A stretch of 64,000 nt of DNA from Pelagibacteraceae bacterium GOM-A1 (GCA_001704065.1 LHBX01000024.1:61940-125939); one strand, 5' to 3'; shown: positions 8,182-16,687, numbered from the stretch's first letter. The notes: a model not told the origin generated them from the sequence alone. A program made the numbers and translations.

Positions 8182-9716
8182 AAATTAAGACTGCTTTAAT
8201 TTCATTGTCAGATAAATCCAATTTAAGGCCATTATTAAATTTACTAAAAAAATATAAAATCAAAATAATAAGCTCAGGTGGCACATACAAAAAAATTAAA
8301 AGTATGGGTTTTAAATGCTTAGAAGTATCTAAATTTACAAATTCAAAAGAGCTGCTAGATGGAAGAGTAAAAACATTGCATCCAAAAATTCATTCTGGGA
8401 TTTTAAATGTAAGGCAGAATAAAAAACATCAAAAAGAAATGAAAATTAATAATTATGAAAATATAGATCTAGTTATTATAAATTTTTATCCATTTGAAAA
8501 AGTTTTATTAAGTAATTCTGGTCACAAAAACATAATTGAAAATATAGATATTGGAGGACCAACAATGGTTAGAGCTGCTGCAAAAAATTATAATGATGTA
8601 GTTATCCTAAGTAACACAAAACAGTATGAAGATTTAACTATTGAATTAAATAAAAATAAAGGTTCAACGAATTTAAAATTTAGAGAAAAATTAGCTGAAG
8701 AAGCATTTATGGAAACTGCATATTACGAATCAAAAATTTTTAATTATTTCAATCAGAAGTCTGAAAACCTTTTCCCAATCAAGAATATATTTTCTGGAAA
8801 ATTAGTTGAGAAGACAAGATATGGAGAAAACCCTCATCAAAAGGCAGCAATATATTCACAAAATAACAAGCAGGAAATTATTCAAATCAGCGGTAAACAA
8901 CTAAGTTACAACAACTATAATGATCTTTATTCAGCTCTAAGTATATCTAAAACTTTACCAAAAAATAACGGTGTAGCAATAATTAAACATGCTAATCCCT
9001 GTGGCGTTTCTATTAATCCGAACAAAATCAAATCTTTTAAAGAGGCTTTGGAAAGTGACCCAATTAGTGCCTACGGTGGTATTATATCATGTAACTTTAA
9101 ATTAAATATTGGTTTAGCTAAAGAGATTAATAAAATATTTTTTGAGGTAATAGTTGCGAATGGATTTGATAAAAAATCAGTCAAACTTTTAAAGAAGAAA
9201 AAAAATCTAAGGTTAATTGATTCTAGTAAAGTAGAAAAAAATTTTAAATTTAATTTTATAAATAAATTTAATTCTATTTTAGTTCAAGATCCTGATACTC
9301 AATATTTTTCTAAGAAAGATTTTAAAATTGTATCAAAATTAAAACCTACGAATAAAACTTTAAACAAACTCATTTTTGCATTTAATATATGCAGAAGTGT
9401 AAAATCAAATGCGATAGTCATTACGAAAGATTACAAAACAATAGGCATAGGTTCTGGTCAACCAAGTAGGTTAGATAGTTGCAAAATAGCAATCGATAAA
9501 ATGAAAAAGTTTCAGAAAATAAGTGATAGTGATGAAATCCTAGCAGCATCTGATGCGTTTTTCCCGTTTGTGGATGGTATAGAAAAGTTGGTACAAGCAG
9601 GAATTTCAGCAGTCATTCAACCGTCGGGTTCAAAAAATGATAAAAAAATTATTAAATTTGCTAACCAAACAAATACTATTTTAGTATTTTCCAAAACAAG
9701 ACACTTTAATCACTAA
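8157..9716 (+). CDS. purH: bifunctional AICAR transformylase / IMP cyclohydrolase
   Basis: A 519-residue cytosolic enzyme doing the last two steps of IMP synthesis. The N-terminal MGS-like cyclohydrolase domain shows LISSGGTYKKI-type sequence, GRVKTLHPKIHSGIL near residues 62-76 and GGPTMVRAAAKN near 132; the AICARFT domain shows TRYGENPHQKAA near 222, the catalytic IKHANPCGVS near 279 and SDAFFPF near 467. Length matches the family. The ATG at 8157 overlaps the preceding gene by 25 bp; no nearer start gives a better N-terminus. The stop abuts the stop of the opposing phhB gene with no spacer. Confidence 0.97.
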   Translation: MGIRKNTIKIKTALISLSDKSNLRPLLNLLKKYKIKIISSGGTYKKIKSMGFKCLEVSKFTNSKELLDGRVKTLHPKIHSGILNVRQNKKHQKEMKINNYENIDLVIINFYPFEKVLLSNSGHKNIIENIDIGGPTMVRAAAKNYNDVVILSNTKQYEDLTIELNKNKGSTNLKFREKLAEEAFMETAYYESKIFNYFNQKSENLFPIKNIFSGKLVEKTRYGENPHQKAAIYSQNNKQEIIQISGKQLSYNNYNDLYSALSISKTLPKNNGVAIIKHANPCGVSINPNKIKSFKEALESDPISAYGGIISCNFKLNIGLAKEINKIFFEVIVANGFDKKSVKLLKKKKNLRLIDSSKVEKNFKFNFINKFNSILVQDPDTQYFSKKDFKIVSKLKPTNKTLNKLIFAFNICRSVKSNAIVITKDYKTIGIGSGQPSRLDSCKIAIDKMKKFQKISDSDEILAASDAFFPFVDGIEKLVQAGISAVIQPSGSKNDKKIIKFANQTNTILVFSKTRHFNH

Positions 9717-10055
9717 TCAATTTATCTTGTCTATTTTAGCTGCTAAAATAAAATCACTCTCAGCGAGACCTTTAATTGCATGAGTAAATATTTTAATTCT
9801 TGCATAGCCCCATCCAAACCAAAGGTCAGGGTGATGTCCCTCTGTTTCAGCAATTTCTCCAACTTTATTCACAAATTCTTGACTTTGTAAAAAATCATCA
9901 AATTTAAAATTTTTTATTAAATGAAATCCGTCGATTTTATCCTCTATAACTTCCCATCCATCAACTTGTTTTAAATATTTATGAATTTCTTCTGTGTTAA
10001 ATGGCGGGATGTTGCCTTCGCATGGGATACATTTTTTACTTGCTAAATCACTCAT
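9717..10055 (-). CDS. phhB: pterin-4-alpha-carbinolamine dehydratase
   Basis: A 112-residue protein of the PCD/DCoH family, which dehydrates 4a-hydroxytetrahydropterin to recycle pterin cofactor. The catalytic core EGHHPDLWFGWGYARIKI (about residues 72-89) with the paired histidines, and the following THAIKGL, are characteristic; the helix FLQSQEFVNKVGEIAE precedes them as usual. An N-terminal CIPCEG segment is typical for bacterial members. No phenylalanine hydroxylase is present in the window, so the pterin-dependent partner is unknown. It converges on purH with zero spacing. Confidence 0.94.
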   Translation of the reverse strand: MSDLASKKCIPCEGNIPPFNTEEIHKYLKQVDGWEVIEDKIDGFHLIKNFKFDDFLQSQEFVNKVGEIAETEGHHPDLWFGWGYARIKIFTHAIKGLAESDFILAAKIDKIN

Positions 10056-10071
10056 AATATAATTCCTTTAA

Positions 10072-10146
10072 TGGAGCGGGCAATGGGACTTGAACCCACG
10101 ACCTTCTCGTTGGCAACGAGACGCTCTACCACTGAGCTATGCCCGC
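10072..10146 (-). tRNA. tRNA-Gly (GCC)
   Basis: The minus strand folds as a tRNA of 75 nt including an encoded 3' CCA. Acceptor stem GCGGGCA pairs with TGCCCGC, discriminator U73. D-arm contains AGCTCAGTGGTAGAGC; the anticodon stem TCTCG/CGAGA encloses loop TTGCCAA, giving anticodon GCC; the T-arm contains GGTTCAA. It lies in the gap between phhB and the LON-domain gene and is the only tRNA in the window. Confidence 0.96.
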
Positions 10147-10268
10147 TTATTCTTACATACCAAAACTAAAAGCTTTTTTTGAATTTAGCAAGTGATTAAA
10201 TAGTTAAATGCGACTACGAAACATTTCTGTATAGTTGTAACCTTGAAAAGAATTATTATAATTAAGTT

Positions 10269-10910
10269 ATGAAACTCGAAGAATTACCAAAAACTATACC
10301 AATTTTTCCCTTATCAAATTTTATAATGTTTCCTGGTACAACTGTTCCACTGAACATTTTTGAGCCTCGATATTTACAAATGGTGAATGATAGTATGAAA
10401 AAACATAGGATGATTGGAATGATACAGCCAAAAAAAACAGGGTCTTTGAAAAAACCTGATTTATATGAAATAGGATGTATTGGAAAAATCACAAGTTTCA
10501 ATGAAACAGAAGACGGCAGAATACTTATTATTTTAAACGGGATTTGTAGATACAAAATTAATTCAGAGTTAAATTCAGACAAAATGTACCGTGAGTGCAA
10601 TGTTCAATATGATCATTTTTCAAAAGATATAATGCATAAAAGTAACGAAGTTAACTTTTCAGACTTAAGCTTAATTATGAAAAACATGAGAACATTTTTC
10701 AAAAAACAAGGGTATATTGTGAACTTAAAAGACTTAGAAAAGAAGGATCTTAGCCAAACTCTTAATGATCTGTCAATGGCATCACCCTTTTCATTAGAAG
10801 AGAAACAAATATTATTAGAAAGTCTTGATATAAATATAAGAAAAGAAAAAATGGAACAAATTTTAAACAATTATATTAAAGACGAGTTTGAAAATACTAC
10901 TCTCCAATAA
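10269..10910 (+). CDS. LON peptidase substrate-binding domain protein
   Basis: A 213-residue stand-alone LON N-terminal domain without ATPase or protease domain. Diagnostic sequence: IPIFPLSNFIMFPGTTVPLNIFEPRYLQM at residues about 9-37, then IGCIGKITSFNETEDGRILIILNG near 75-97. Such proteins occur widely in alphaproteobacteria, next to ubiH/ftsK genes as here, and their function is poorly known (presumed protein or ligand binding). It converges on the next gene with a 1-bp gap. Confidence 0.93.
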   Translation: MKLEELPKTIPIFPLSNFIMFPGTTVPLNIFEPRYLQMVNDSMKKHRMIGMIQPKKTGSLKKPDLYEIGCIGKITSFNETEDGRILIILNGICRYKINSELNSDKMYRECNVQYDHFSKDIMHKSNEVNFSDLSLIMKNMRTFFKKQGYIVNLKDLEKKDLSQTLNDLSMASPFSLEEKQILLESLDINIRKEKMEQILNNYIKDEFENTTLQ

Positions 10911-10911
10911 T

Positions 10912-11994
10912 TTATAGGTTTAATCCTTTATCCGATAAAATATTAGAATACTTTTTAAAAATAAAATTTTTATTTAAAATACTGAAAACTGGTTTTGAAA
11001 TTGAATTATTAATATTGCTATCTAATCTAAAAAATTCATAAATACCATCAATTGCTTTTCCATAAAGAAAATTTAGATGTTTAGTAGAACTTTGGAAATC
11101 TTCAGCAACAGAGATATCTATTGGAAGGCCTAGAGATATTCTATCATTTACTATTTTAGACATTATTTTAATATCCCTGATTGTCATATTAAATCCTTGC
11201 CCTGCAAGAGGGTGTATACGGTGTATTAAATCACCAAAAGCAAGAATATTACTATAAGTATAATTTCTAAGCATTTCAAAATTCAGACTAAAGTTTTCAA
11301 TTTTATTAATTTTAGTAAATGCATAAAAAGAATTATATTTTTTAAATATATCGAGAATTTTCTTATCATCTATTTTCACACCCTTATAAGAAAAAACAAC
11401 TGAGGTTTTAGTATTAGATATTGGCAGAAATGCTAAAGGTCCAAATTTCGTAAAAACTTGAATGGCAGTATAATTATCTTTGCGACGATGATTTATTAGA
11501 AATGTATATGCTCTACTTCTATAATTTTTTTTTATTTTATTTGTAAAATATTTATTTGAAATAAAATTTTTGTTTTCACTATTAATAACTAGATTATATT
11601 TTTTAATTTTGTTTAGAATAAGTGAACTAGAAGTATCTGAATAATTTAATTTTATAAATTTTGATTTTTTTATTTTTTTAAAAAAAATTTCATTTAATTT
11701 TGAGTAAGATACTAAATTAAAAACTTCTTTGTTTTTTTTGTTAAAATTAATAATCTCTTTAGATTGAGAACTTTCTGTAAAAATTTTAATTTCTTTACTT
11801 TTCCAGGTTTTAATGTTGGATTTTGTTAAAAATTTCAAATAATCAAAGTTTTCGCTTGATAACGCTATTGTTCTATCTGTTTTAATGTTTTGAAATTTTT
11901 TATTTAAATATATGTCAACATTGAGTTTTTTTTCCTCAAAAGCGTTGGCGAGAATCAAATTTGTTAAATTTTGGCCTATAAGACAAATTTTCAT
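10912..11994 (-). CDS. UbiH/UbiF-family FAD-dependent ubiquinone hydroxylase
   Basis: A 360-residue flavoprotein monooxygenase relative acting in ubiquinone ring hydroxylation. The C-terminal FAD-binding motif is well kept: AFGDLIHRIHPLAGQGFNM (about residues 250-268). The N-terminal Rossmann loop, normally GxGxxG, is reduced here to G7-Q-N-L-T-N, so only the first glycine remains. The protein is slightly short for the family (about 380-400). It is divergent from ftsK with a 61-bp gap. Which ring position it hydroxylates cannot be told from sequence, so no specific symbol is given. Confidence 0.85.
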   Translation of the reverse strand: MKICLIGQNLTNLILANAFEEKKLNVDIYLNKKFQNIKTDRTIALSSENFDYLKFLTKSNIKTWKSKEIKIFTESSQSKEIINFNKKNKEVFNLVSYSKLNEIFFKKIKKSKFIKLNYSDTSSSLILNKIKKYNLVINSENKNFISNKYFTNKIKKNYRSRAYTFLINHRRKDNYTAIQVFTKFGPLAFLPISNTKTSVVFSYKGVKIDDKKILDIFKKYNSFYAFTKINKIENFSLNFEMLRNYTYSNILAFGDLIHRIHPLAGQGFNMTIRDIKIMSKIVNDRISLGLPIDISVAEDFQSSTKHLNFLYGKAIDGIYEFFRLDSNINNSISKPVFSILNKNFIFKKYSNILSDKGLNL

Positions 11995-12055
11995 AACAAA
12001 ATAATTTTAACAATAAAAATTAAATGATACAAAGTGACAAAAGCAGTTATGATTC

Positions 12056-14134
12056 ATGGTATTTAAAAATTATATCAATAAAATAAGCGATTTTATTATA
12101 AAGAGATTAGCTGAATTAGTTGGTATTTTTCTGGTAGTTATCTCTATATTGCTTTTTATATCTTTAATTAGCTATTCTCCAGATGATCCAAATTTTATTT
12201 TTCCTGAGAATCAGAATGTGAAAAATATACTTGGATTTAGAGGTAGTTTTGTTGCTGATATATTTTTTCAATCAATTGGTATAATTTCACTTTTAATTCC
12301 TTTTTCTCTTCTATTTACTGGAGTATCAATAACAATTAACAAAAAATTTATTATTATTATTGAAAATATTTTTTTTATAATTCTTTACATAATTGTTGCA
12401 ACATTTTTCTTTAGTATTTTCCATAAAGAAACCTATTGGTTAATAATAAATGGTAACAATGGTTTTGTAGGTGATTTGATGTCTGAGACTATAATTGCTG
12501 ACTTTTTGGAGATTAATAAAACGATAAGTTATTATTTATCAATATTTTTAATTTTATTATTTTTTCTTCTGAGTAGTAATTTCAAAATTTCACATATCTT
12601 AAATTTTTTTACAATTATGAAAAAATTGTTTTTTACGAAAAAAAACAATTCAATTAATCAAGAAAATATATTTAAAGAAAGTTCTGAAATTGAAGAAACC
12701 AAAAAGCCTTCAGTTCAAGAAGATTTATTTACTAGCAATAAATCAACCTTAAATGATGTAAAAATTAAATTACCTTTAATTGATTTTTTAAAGAAACCAG
12801 AAAAAATCTTGAGTAAAAAAGAAGATATTAAAATCGATGCTGAGAGCTTAGAAAAAATACTTCTTGATTTTGGTGTGGAAGGGAAAATAAAAAAAATAAG
12901 TCATGGACCTGTTGTTTCATTAAATGAATTTGAGCCTGCAGCTGGAGTTAAAGTTTCTAAAATTATTAATTTAGCAGAGGATATTGCCAGAAATACAAGT
13001 TCGGAATCTGCAAGAATAGCTACAATACCGGGGAGTAATACTGTTGGTATTGAATTACCTAAGTTATCAAGGGAAAATGTTTTTCTAAGAGAAATAATCT
13101 CTGATAAAAGTTTTAAAAAAAGAGAAATCAAATTACCTATTGCCTTAGGTAAAAGTATATCTGGAGAACCAATAACAAGTGACTTAGGTTTGATGCCTCA
13201 TTTATTAATAGCTGGAACTACTGGCTCAGGGAAGTCAGTATGTATTAATACAATTATCCTGTCACTCATTTACAAACATACACCTGACATCTGTAAATTT
13301 ATTCTAATCGACCCAAAAATGCTAGAACTCTCAACTTATGAAGGAATTCCTCATTTATTATGTCCCGTTATTACTGAAGCTAAAAAGGCAGCATCTGTTT
13401 TAGGTTGGGTAGTTAAAGAAATGGAAAGCAGATATAGGTTAATGACAAAAGTTGGCGTTAGAAATATTGACGGATACAATGAAAAGCACAAAGTTAAGAT
13501 GCCTTATATTGTTGTAATTGTTGATGAAATGTCTGACCTAATGCTAGTGGCGGGTAAAGAGATAGAGAACTATATTCAAAAATTATCTCAAATGGCTAGG
13601 GCAGCTGGAATTCATATAATAATGGCCACTCAAAGACCTAGTGTTGACGTAATAACTGGAACGATAAAAGCTAATTTTCCAACTCGGATTTCATTCCAAG
13701 TAACTTCTAAAATCGATAGTAGAACAATTTTAGGTGAACAAGGAGCTGAACAGCTTTTAGGTAAAGGAGACATGTTGTATATGTCATCAGCAAACAGAAT
13801 TACAAGGATACATGCGCCCTATGTATCAGAAATAGAAATAGATAAGGTAAATAACTTTTTAAGAAATCAAGCTGAGCCAGATTATGTTGATGAAATTTTA
13901 AACTTCGCAGATGAAAAAGAGATTAATGATAGAAATAAGGATAATTCTGATACTGATGAATTGTATAATGAAGCATTAGAAATAATTAAATCAGAAAGAA
14001 AAGCATCTACCTCATTTTTGCAAAGAAAATTACAAATTGGATATAATAGAGCTGCAAGAATTATTGAACAAATGGAAACAAATGGTGAAGTTAGTAAAGC
14101 TAACCATGTTGGCAAAAGAGAAGTTTTAAAATAG
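12056..14134 (+). CDS. ftsK: DNA translocase FtsK
   Basis: A 692-residue septal DNA pump that clears the chromosome from the division site and assists dimer resolution. Four hydrophobic segments occupy the first ~190 residues, followed by a short linker, an alpha domain (FGVEGKIKKISHGPVVSLNEFEP region, about 270-300), the RecA-like motor with Walker A GTTGSGKSV near 386 and Walker B VVIVDEMSDL near 484, and a gamma winged helix at the C-terminus (ALEIIKSERKASTSFLQRK region, from about 640). The linker is much shorter than in E. coli. The stop shares a base with the GTG start of lolA. Confidence 0.96.
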   Translation: MVFKNYINKISDFIIKRLAELVGIFLVVISILLFISLISYSPDDPNFIFPENQNVKNILGFRGSFVADIFFQSIGIISLLIPFSLLFTGVSITINKKFIIIIENIFFIILYIIVATFFFSIFHKETYWLIINGNNGFVGDLMSETIIADFLEINKTISYYLSIFLILLFFLLSSNFKISHILNFFTIMKKLFFTKKNNSINQENIFKESSEIEETKKPSVQEDLFTSNKSTLNDVKIKLPLIDFLKKPEKILSKKEDIKIDAESLEKILLDFGVEGKIKKISHGPVVSLNEFEPAAGVKVSKIINLAEDIARNTSSESARIATIPGSNTVGIELPKLSRENVFLREIISDKSFKKREIKLPIALGKSISGEPITSDLGLMPHLLIAGTTGSGKSVCINTIILSLIYKHTPDICKFILIDPKMLELSTYEGIPHLLCPVITEAKKAASVLGWVVKEMESRYRLMTKVGVRNIDGYNEKHKVKMPYIVVIVDEMSDLMLVAGKEIENYIQKLSQMARAAGIHIIMATQRPSVDVITGTIKANFPTRISFQVTSKIDSRTILGEQGAEQLLGKGDMLYMSSANRITRIHAPYVSEIEIDKVNNFLRNQAEPDYVDEILNFADEKEINDRNKDNSDTDELYNEALEIIKSERKASTSFLQRKLQIGYNRAARIIEQMETNGEVSKANHVGKREVLK

Positions 14135-14688
14135 TGAAATATATAATTTTCATTTTAATTTTTTTTTATCCATTAAATATTTTTGCATCATCAAAGCAAC
14201 TAATAAAAAATAAACTAGAAAAAACAGACAATATATCTTTTAAATTCATTCAAAAAATTGGGAAAAAAACTGAGCAAGGTGAGTGTATAATTTCGTATCC
14301 AAAAAAAATTTTATGTAAATATGATGATATATATAAAAAAATTTTGGTGTCTAATGGAAAATCACTTGTAATTAATAGCAAAAAAATTACAAATTATTTG
14401 AGGTACCAACTTAAAGACACTCCTCTCAATTTGATTTTAGATAAAAAATTTCTACTAGACAAGCTAGATCAGGTGGAAACAATTAAAGAAAATGATGAAA
14501 CTTTCTCTTTTAAAATTGTGCATAACAACAATTTATTAAATATTTTTTTTGATAAAATTAATTATAAAATTAAAGGATGGACTACAACTGACGTTTATCT
14601 TAACAAAGTTGAAACAAAATTGTCTAATGTAGAAACCAATATAATGATTGATGAAAAAATATTTAGAGTTCAAAATTATATCAACTAA
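14134..14688 (+). CDS. lolA: outer-membrane lipoprotein carrier LolA
   Basis: A 184-residue periplasmic chaperone with a signal peptide (MKYIIFILIFFYPLNIFASS). The mature part shows the LolA pattern: F-K-F-I-Q-K near 38, then KILCKYDDIYKKILVSNGKSLVI (split here across about residues 57-79), and LDKKFLL near 103. It shuttles lipoproteins from LolCDE to the outer membrane. The start is GTG overlapping the ftsK stop (TAGTG), which couples the two genes; ftsK-lolA adjacency is common in alphaproteobacteria. Sequence conservation is low, as usual for LolA. Confidence 0.87.
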   Translation: MKYIIFILIFFYPLNIFASSKQLIKNKLEKTDNISFKFIQKIGKKTEQGECIISYPKKILCKYDDIYKKILVSNGKSLVINSKKITNYLRYQLKDTPLNLILDKKFLLDKLDQVETIKENDETFSFKIVHNNNLLNIFFDKINYKIKGWTTTDVYLNKVETKLSNVETNIMIDEKIFRVQNYIN

Positions 14689-15190
14689 TATCTAAATTAA
14701 TACTTTCTGATTTAAAAATTTTCATACCTCTTCCTAAATAATTTTTTAAAGCATGTTTGTGATCTAAAGAACAAGTATGCAACCATACTTTTTTTGTCTT
14801 TTTTCTAAACCCTAACTTCAGAGCTTCTGATAAGAGATATTTTCCATAATTTTTTCCTATGTATTGATCTAAAATACCAAAATAAGCGATTTCACATTTA
14901 TTGGTCTCAGGATGGAATAATAGCTCAAAAAAACCAATCAAATCATCATTTTCTCTCAATATATAAGTTTCTAAATTTGAATTGTTTGTATAAGCCATCC
15001 ATTTTGTATCATTCCAGGCTAATCGATCAATCCAGCGATAGCTTTTACCAATTTGCTTATAAAAAAATTTATTTATTTGAAAATCTGGAGGATTTTTGAT
15101 TTCAATTTTACAATTTGTCTTAGGCCCAGATGAATTAATTTCATCAGGAGAATTAATTTCCAAATACTTTCTATCAACTTTGGTTATCAT
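14681..15190 (-). CDS. GNAT-family acetyltransferase
   Basis: A 169-residue protein with the GNAT fold. The C-terminal half contains CEIAYFGILDQYIGKNYGKYLLSEALKLG (in pieces, about residues 108-136), including the acetyl-CoA pyrophosphate-binding pattern Y-I-G-K-N-Y-G-K, followed by VWLHTCSLDHKHALKNYLGRGM, typical of motif B. The N-terminal half (residues 1-60) is not recognisable. The substrate is unknown. It overlaps hinT by 4 bp on the same strand and converges on lolA with an 8-bp overlap. Confidence 0.9.
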   Translation of the reverse strand: MITKVDRKYLEINSPDEINSSGPKTNCKIEIKNPPDFQINKFFYKQIGKSYRWIDRLAWNDTKWMAYTNNSNLETYILRENDDLIGFFELLFHPETNKCEIAYFGILDQYIGKNYGKYLLSEALKLGFRKKTKKVWLHTCSLDHKHALKNYLGRGMKIFKSESINLDIS

Positions 15191-15552
15191 GAAACCATTT
15201 TTCCAACTTTTTCTCCACCAAATAAATGAAAATGTAAGTGTGGCACTTCTTGGCCGCCATAATCACTAATATTGGCAAGAGCTCTATAACCTTTCCCATC
15301 AATAGAAGAAATTCCTAATTTTTTTGCAACTGTAGTAATGCCTTTCATTAAACCAATAATTTCTTCATTTGAGGCGTTGGTATTAAAATCATCCAAATCT
15401 ATATACTTTCCTTTGGGTATTACTAAAGCATGAATCTTTTTTTGAGGATTTATGTCATGAAAAGACAAAACAAAATCATCCTCATAAATTTTATCACAAG
15501 GAATTTCCCCTCTTAATATCTTAGCGAATATATTATTATCGTCATATTTCAT
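15187..15552 (-). CDS. hinT: HIT-family purine nucleoside phosphoramidase
   Basis: A 121-residue HinT-type histidine triad hydrolase. N-terminal NNIFAKILRGEIPCDKIYEDD and HALVIPKGKYI lead to the catalytic triad motif VPHLHFHLFGG near residues 102-112. The family hydrolyses AMP-lysine and related phosphoramidates, including aminoacyl-adenylates. It is encoded with the GNAT gene (4-bp overlap) and lies 9 bp after the prepilin gene. Confidence 0.95.
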   Translation of the reverse strand: MKYDDNNIFAKILRGEIPCDKIYEDDFVLSFHDINPQKKIHALVIPKGKYIDLDDFNTNASNEEIIGLMKGITTVAKKLGISSIDGKGYRALANISDYGGQEVPHLHFHLFGGEKVGKMVS

Positions 15553-15561
15553 AAGTTTTTT

Positions 15562-16122
15562 TTATCTAAAATCACAAAAATTGATTTCTTCAGAAATAAA
15601 ATCATCTGATCCATCTCCGTCAGTATCTCCTAAATTAACTTTAACACAAGACATATTGCCTGCCATTCCACATGTATTATTTTTATGTGCATATCCCATA
15701 ACAATTTGGCCTTGAATAACATTCTGCGGTGGACATTTTCCATTGCTCCAATTTATTCCAAGCTGAGAGCTACTAATCGGGTTTTTTAGCCCATAATTTT
15801 CTAAATACAGCTTATATGTAATAGAGTCAGCATTTAACATTTTGCTCGAAAAGCCCGAGGTATTGCAAGTATGCGTATTTGGCGATCTTCCATCCAAATA
15901 CGGACCAAATTTAATTTCTATTCCATTAAAACAACCTTGGGCTGCCAAATTAATTTTTCTCTCTATATTTTCAAAATTAGTTTTTAATACATTTTGCTTT
16001 GCAGCAGTAGTATATCCACTGTATGCAACTACACCTACGGCAGCTAAAATACCAATTATCGCAACTACAACTAAGAGTTCTATTAAAGTAAAACCGTTTT
16101 TTTTAGAAATTTTAAAGACCAC
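15562..16122 (-). CDS. type IV prepilin-like protein, second of a tandem pair
   Basis: A 186-residue type IV pilin or pseudopilin precursor. The leader MVFKISKKNG is followed by F11-T-L-I-E15, giving the prepilin peptidase site G10/F11 and Glu+5, then the hydrophobic helix LLVVVAIIGILAAVGVVAY. The C-terminal globular part has six cysteines and a calcium-loop-like DTDGDGSDDFISE near residues 166-178. The first ~30 mature residues are identical to those of the neighbouring prepilin, but the heads differ. The gene overlaps the first prepilin gene by 11 bp, so the pair is cotranscribed. Likely function: pilus subunit for surface attachment or DNA uptake; assembly genes are not in this window. Confidence 0.92.
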   Translation of the reverse strand: MVFKISKKNGFTLIELLVVVAIIGILAAVGVVAYSGYTTAAKQNVLKTNFENIERKINLAAQGCFNGIEIKFGPYLDGRSPNTHTCNTSGFSSKMLNADSITYKLYLENYGLKNPISSSQLGINWSNGKCPPQNVIQGQIVMGYAHKNNTCGMAGNMSCVKVNLGDTDGDGSDDFISEEINFCDFR

Positions 16123-16600
16123 TTATATCAATATCACTACTACAAACATGATTTGGAATATTACATTCAGTTCCAGCACAAGGAGTTTTAACACAAGTCC
16201 AAACTTCAATTGTTGTTCCAGGAGATCTCAATCTATGATATCCGACGTCACTATCATTCGTAATATTTCCACCATGAGAAACTGGAGGTAATGAAGTGTA
16301 AGGATTCTTAAAATTTCTATTCAAAACTTTAGCAGCTTCTTGTGCTACATCATTTTTCCAGTTAGATGTGCCACTTTTTGAGCAATCTAATTCTCCATCC
16401 ATAGCTTTGCTCTCACCTATTGAACACTTTAATACTTCTGTAGTTATATATTTAACCACTGCTTGATGATTTGAAATAGTCGCTGATTTTTTTGCTCCAC
16501 TTGTATAACCACTGTATGCAACTACCCCTACCGCAGCTAAAATACCTATAATTGCTACTACAACAAGTAATTCGATTAATGTGAACCCATTACGTTTCAT
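16112..16600 (-). CDS. type IV prepilin-like protein, first of a tandem pair
   Basis: A 162-residue type IV prepilin with a very short leader MKRNG, cleavage G5/F6 and Glu10 at the +5 position, followed by the hydrophobic N-terminal helix ending in AYSGYT. The globular head has six cysteines, four of them clustered in the last 35 residues (TCVKTPCAGTECN, then HVCS). It is upstream of and overlaps the second pilin gene. Differences between the two leaders and helices fall mainly at synonymous third positions, pointing to an old duplication held by selection. Confidence 0.93.
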   Translation of the reverse strand: MKRNGFTLIELLVVVAIIGILAAVGVVAYSGYTSGAKKSATISNHQAVVKYITTEVLKCSIGESKAMDGELDCSKSGTSNWKNDVAQEAAKVLNRNFKNPYTSLPPVSHGGNITNDSDVGYHRLRSPGTTIEVWTCVKTPCAGTECNIPNHVCSSDIDISGL

Positions 16601-16634
16601 TTTAAAAAATTATCTTATAAAATATTCTAAAATT

Positions 16635-16657
16635 TTGCATTGTTAAAATATATGCAA
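16635..16657. promoter_or_regulatory. inverted repeat upstream of TRAP operon
   Basis: TTGCAT (16635-16640) and ATGCAA (16652-16657) form a perfect inverted repeat with an 11-bp A/T spacer, in the 91-bp gap between the divergent prepilin and dctP genes. The arrangement suits a dimeric regulator. TTGCAT could also act as a -35 element with TAATAA (16659-16664) as -10. Both readings are inference. Confidence 0.4.
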
Positions 16658-16680
16658 CTAATAAGATCAATTTTTAAAAA

Positions 16681-16687
16681 AGAGAGG
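16681..16687 (+). promoter_or_regulatory. Shine-Dalgarno of dctP
   Basis: AGAGAGG ends 4 nt before the ATG at 16692. It is one of only a few clear ribosome binding sites in the window and supports a highly translated binding protein. Confidence 0.6.

Noticed and set aside
10166..10180. AAAAGCTTTTTTT near the tRNA as a possible terminator
   Set aside because: The stem is only a 10-bp A/T palindrome without loop; neither orientation follows a gene end convincingly.
10262..10600. 112-codon open frame antisense to the LON-domain gene
   Set aside because: Family-supported gene on the other strand covers it; the translation has no recognisable features.
15842..16291. 149-codon open frame antisense to the prepilin pair
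   Set aside because: Spans two opposing genes with clear prepilin signatures; its sequence is a mirror of the pilin helix codons.
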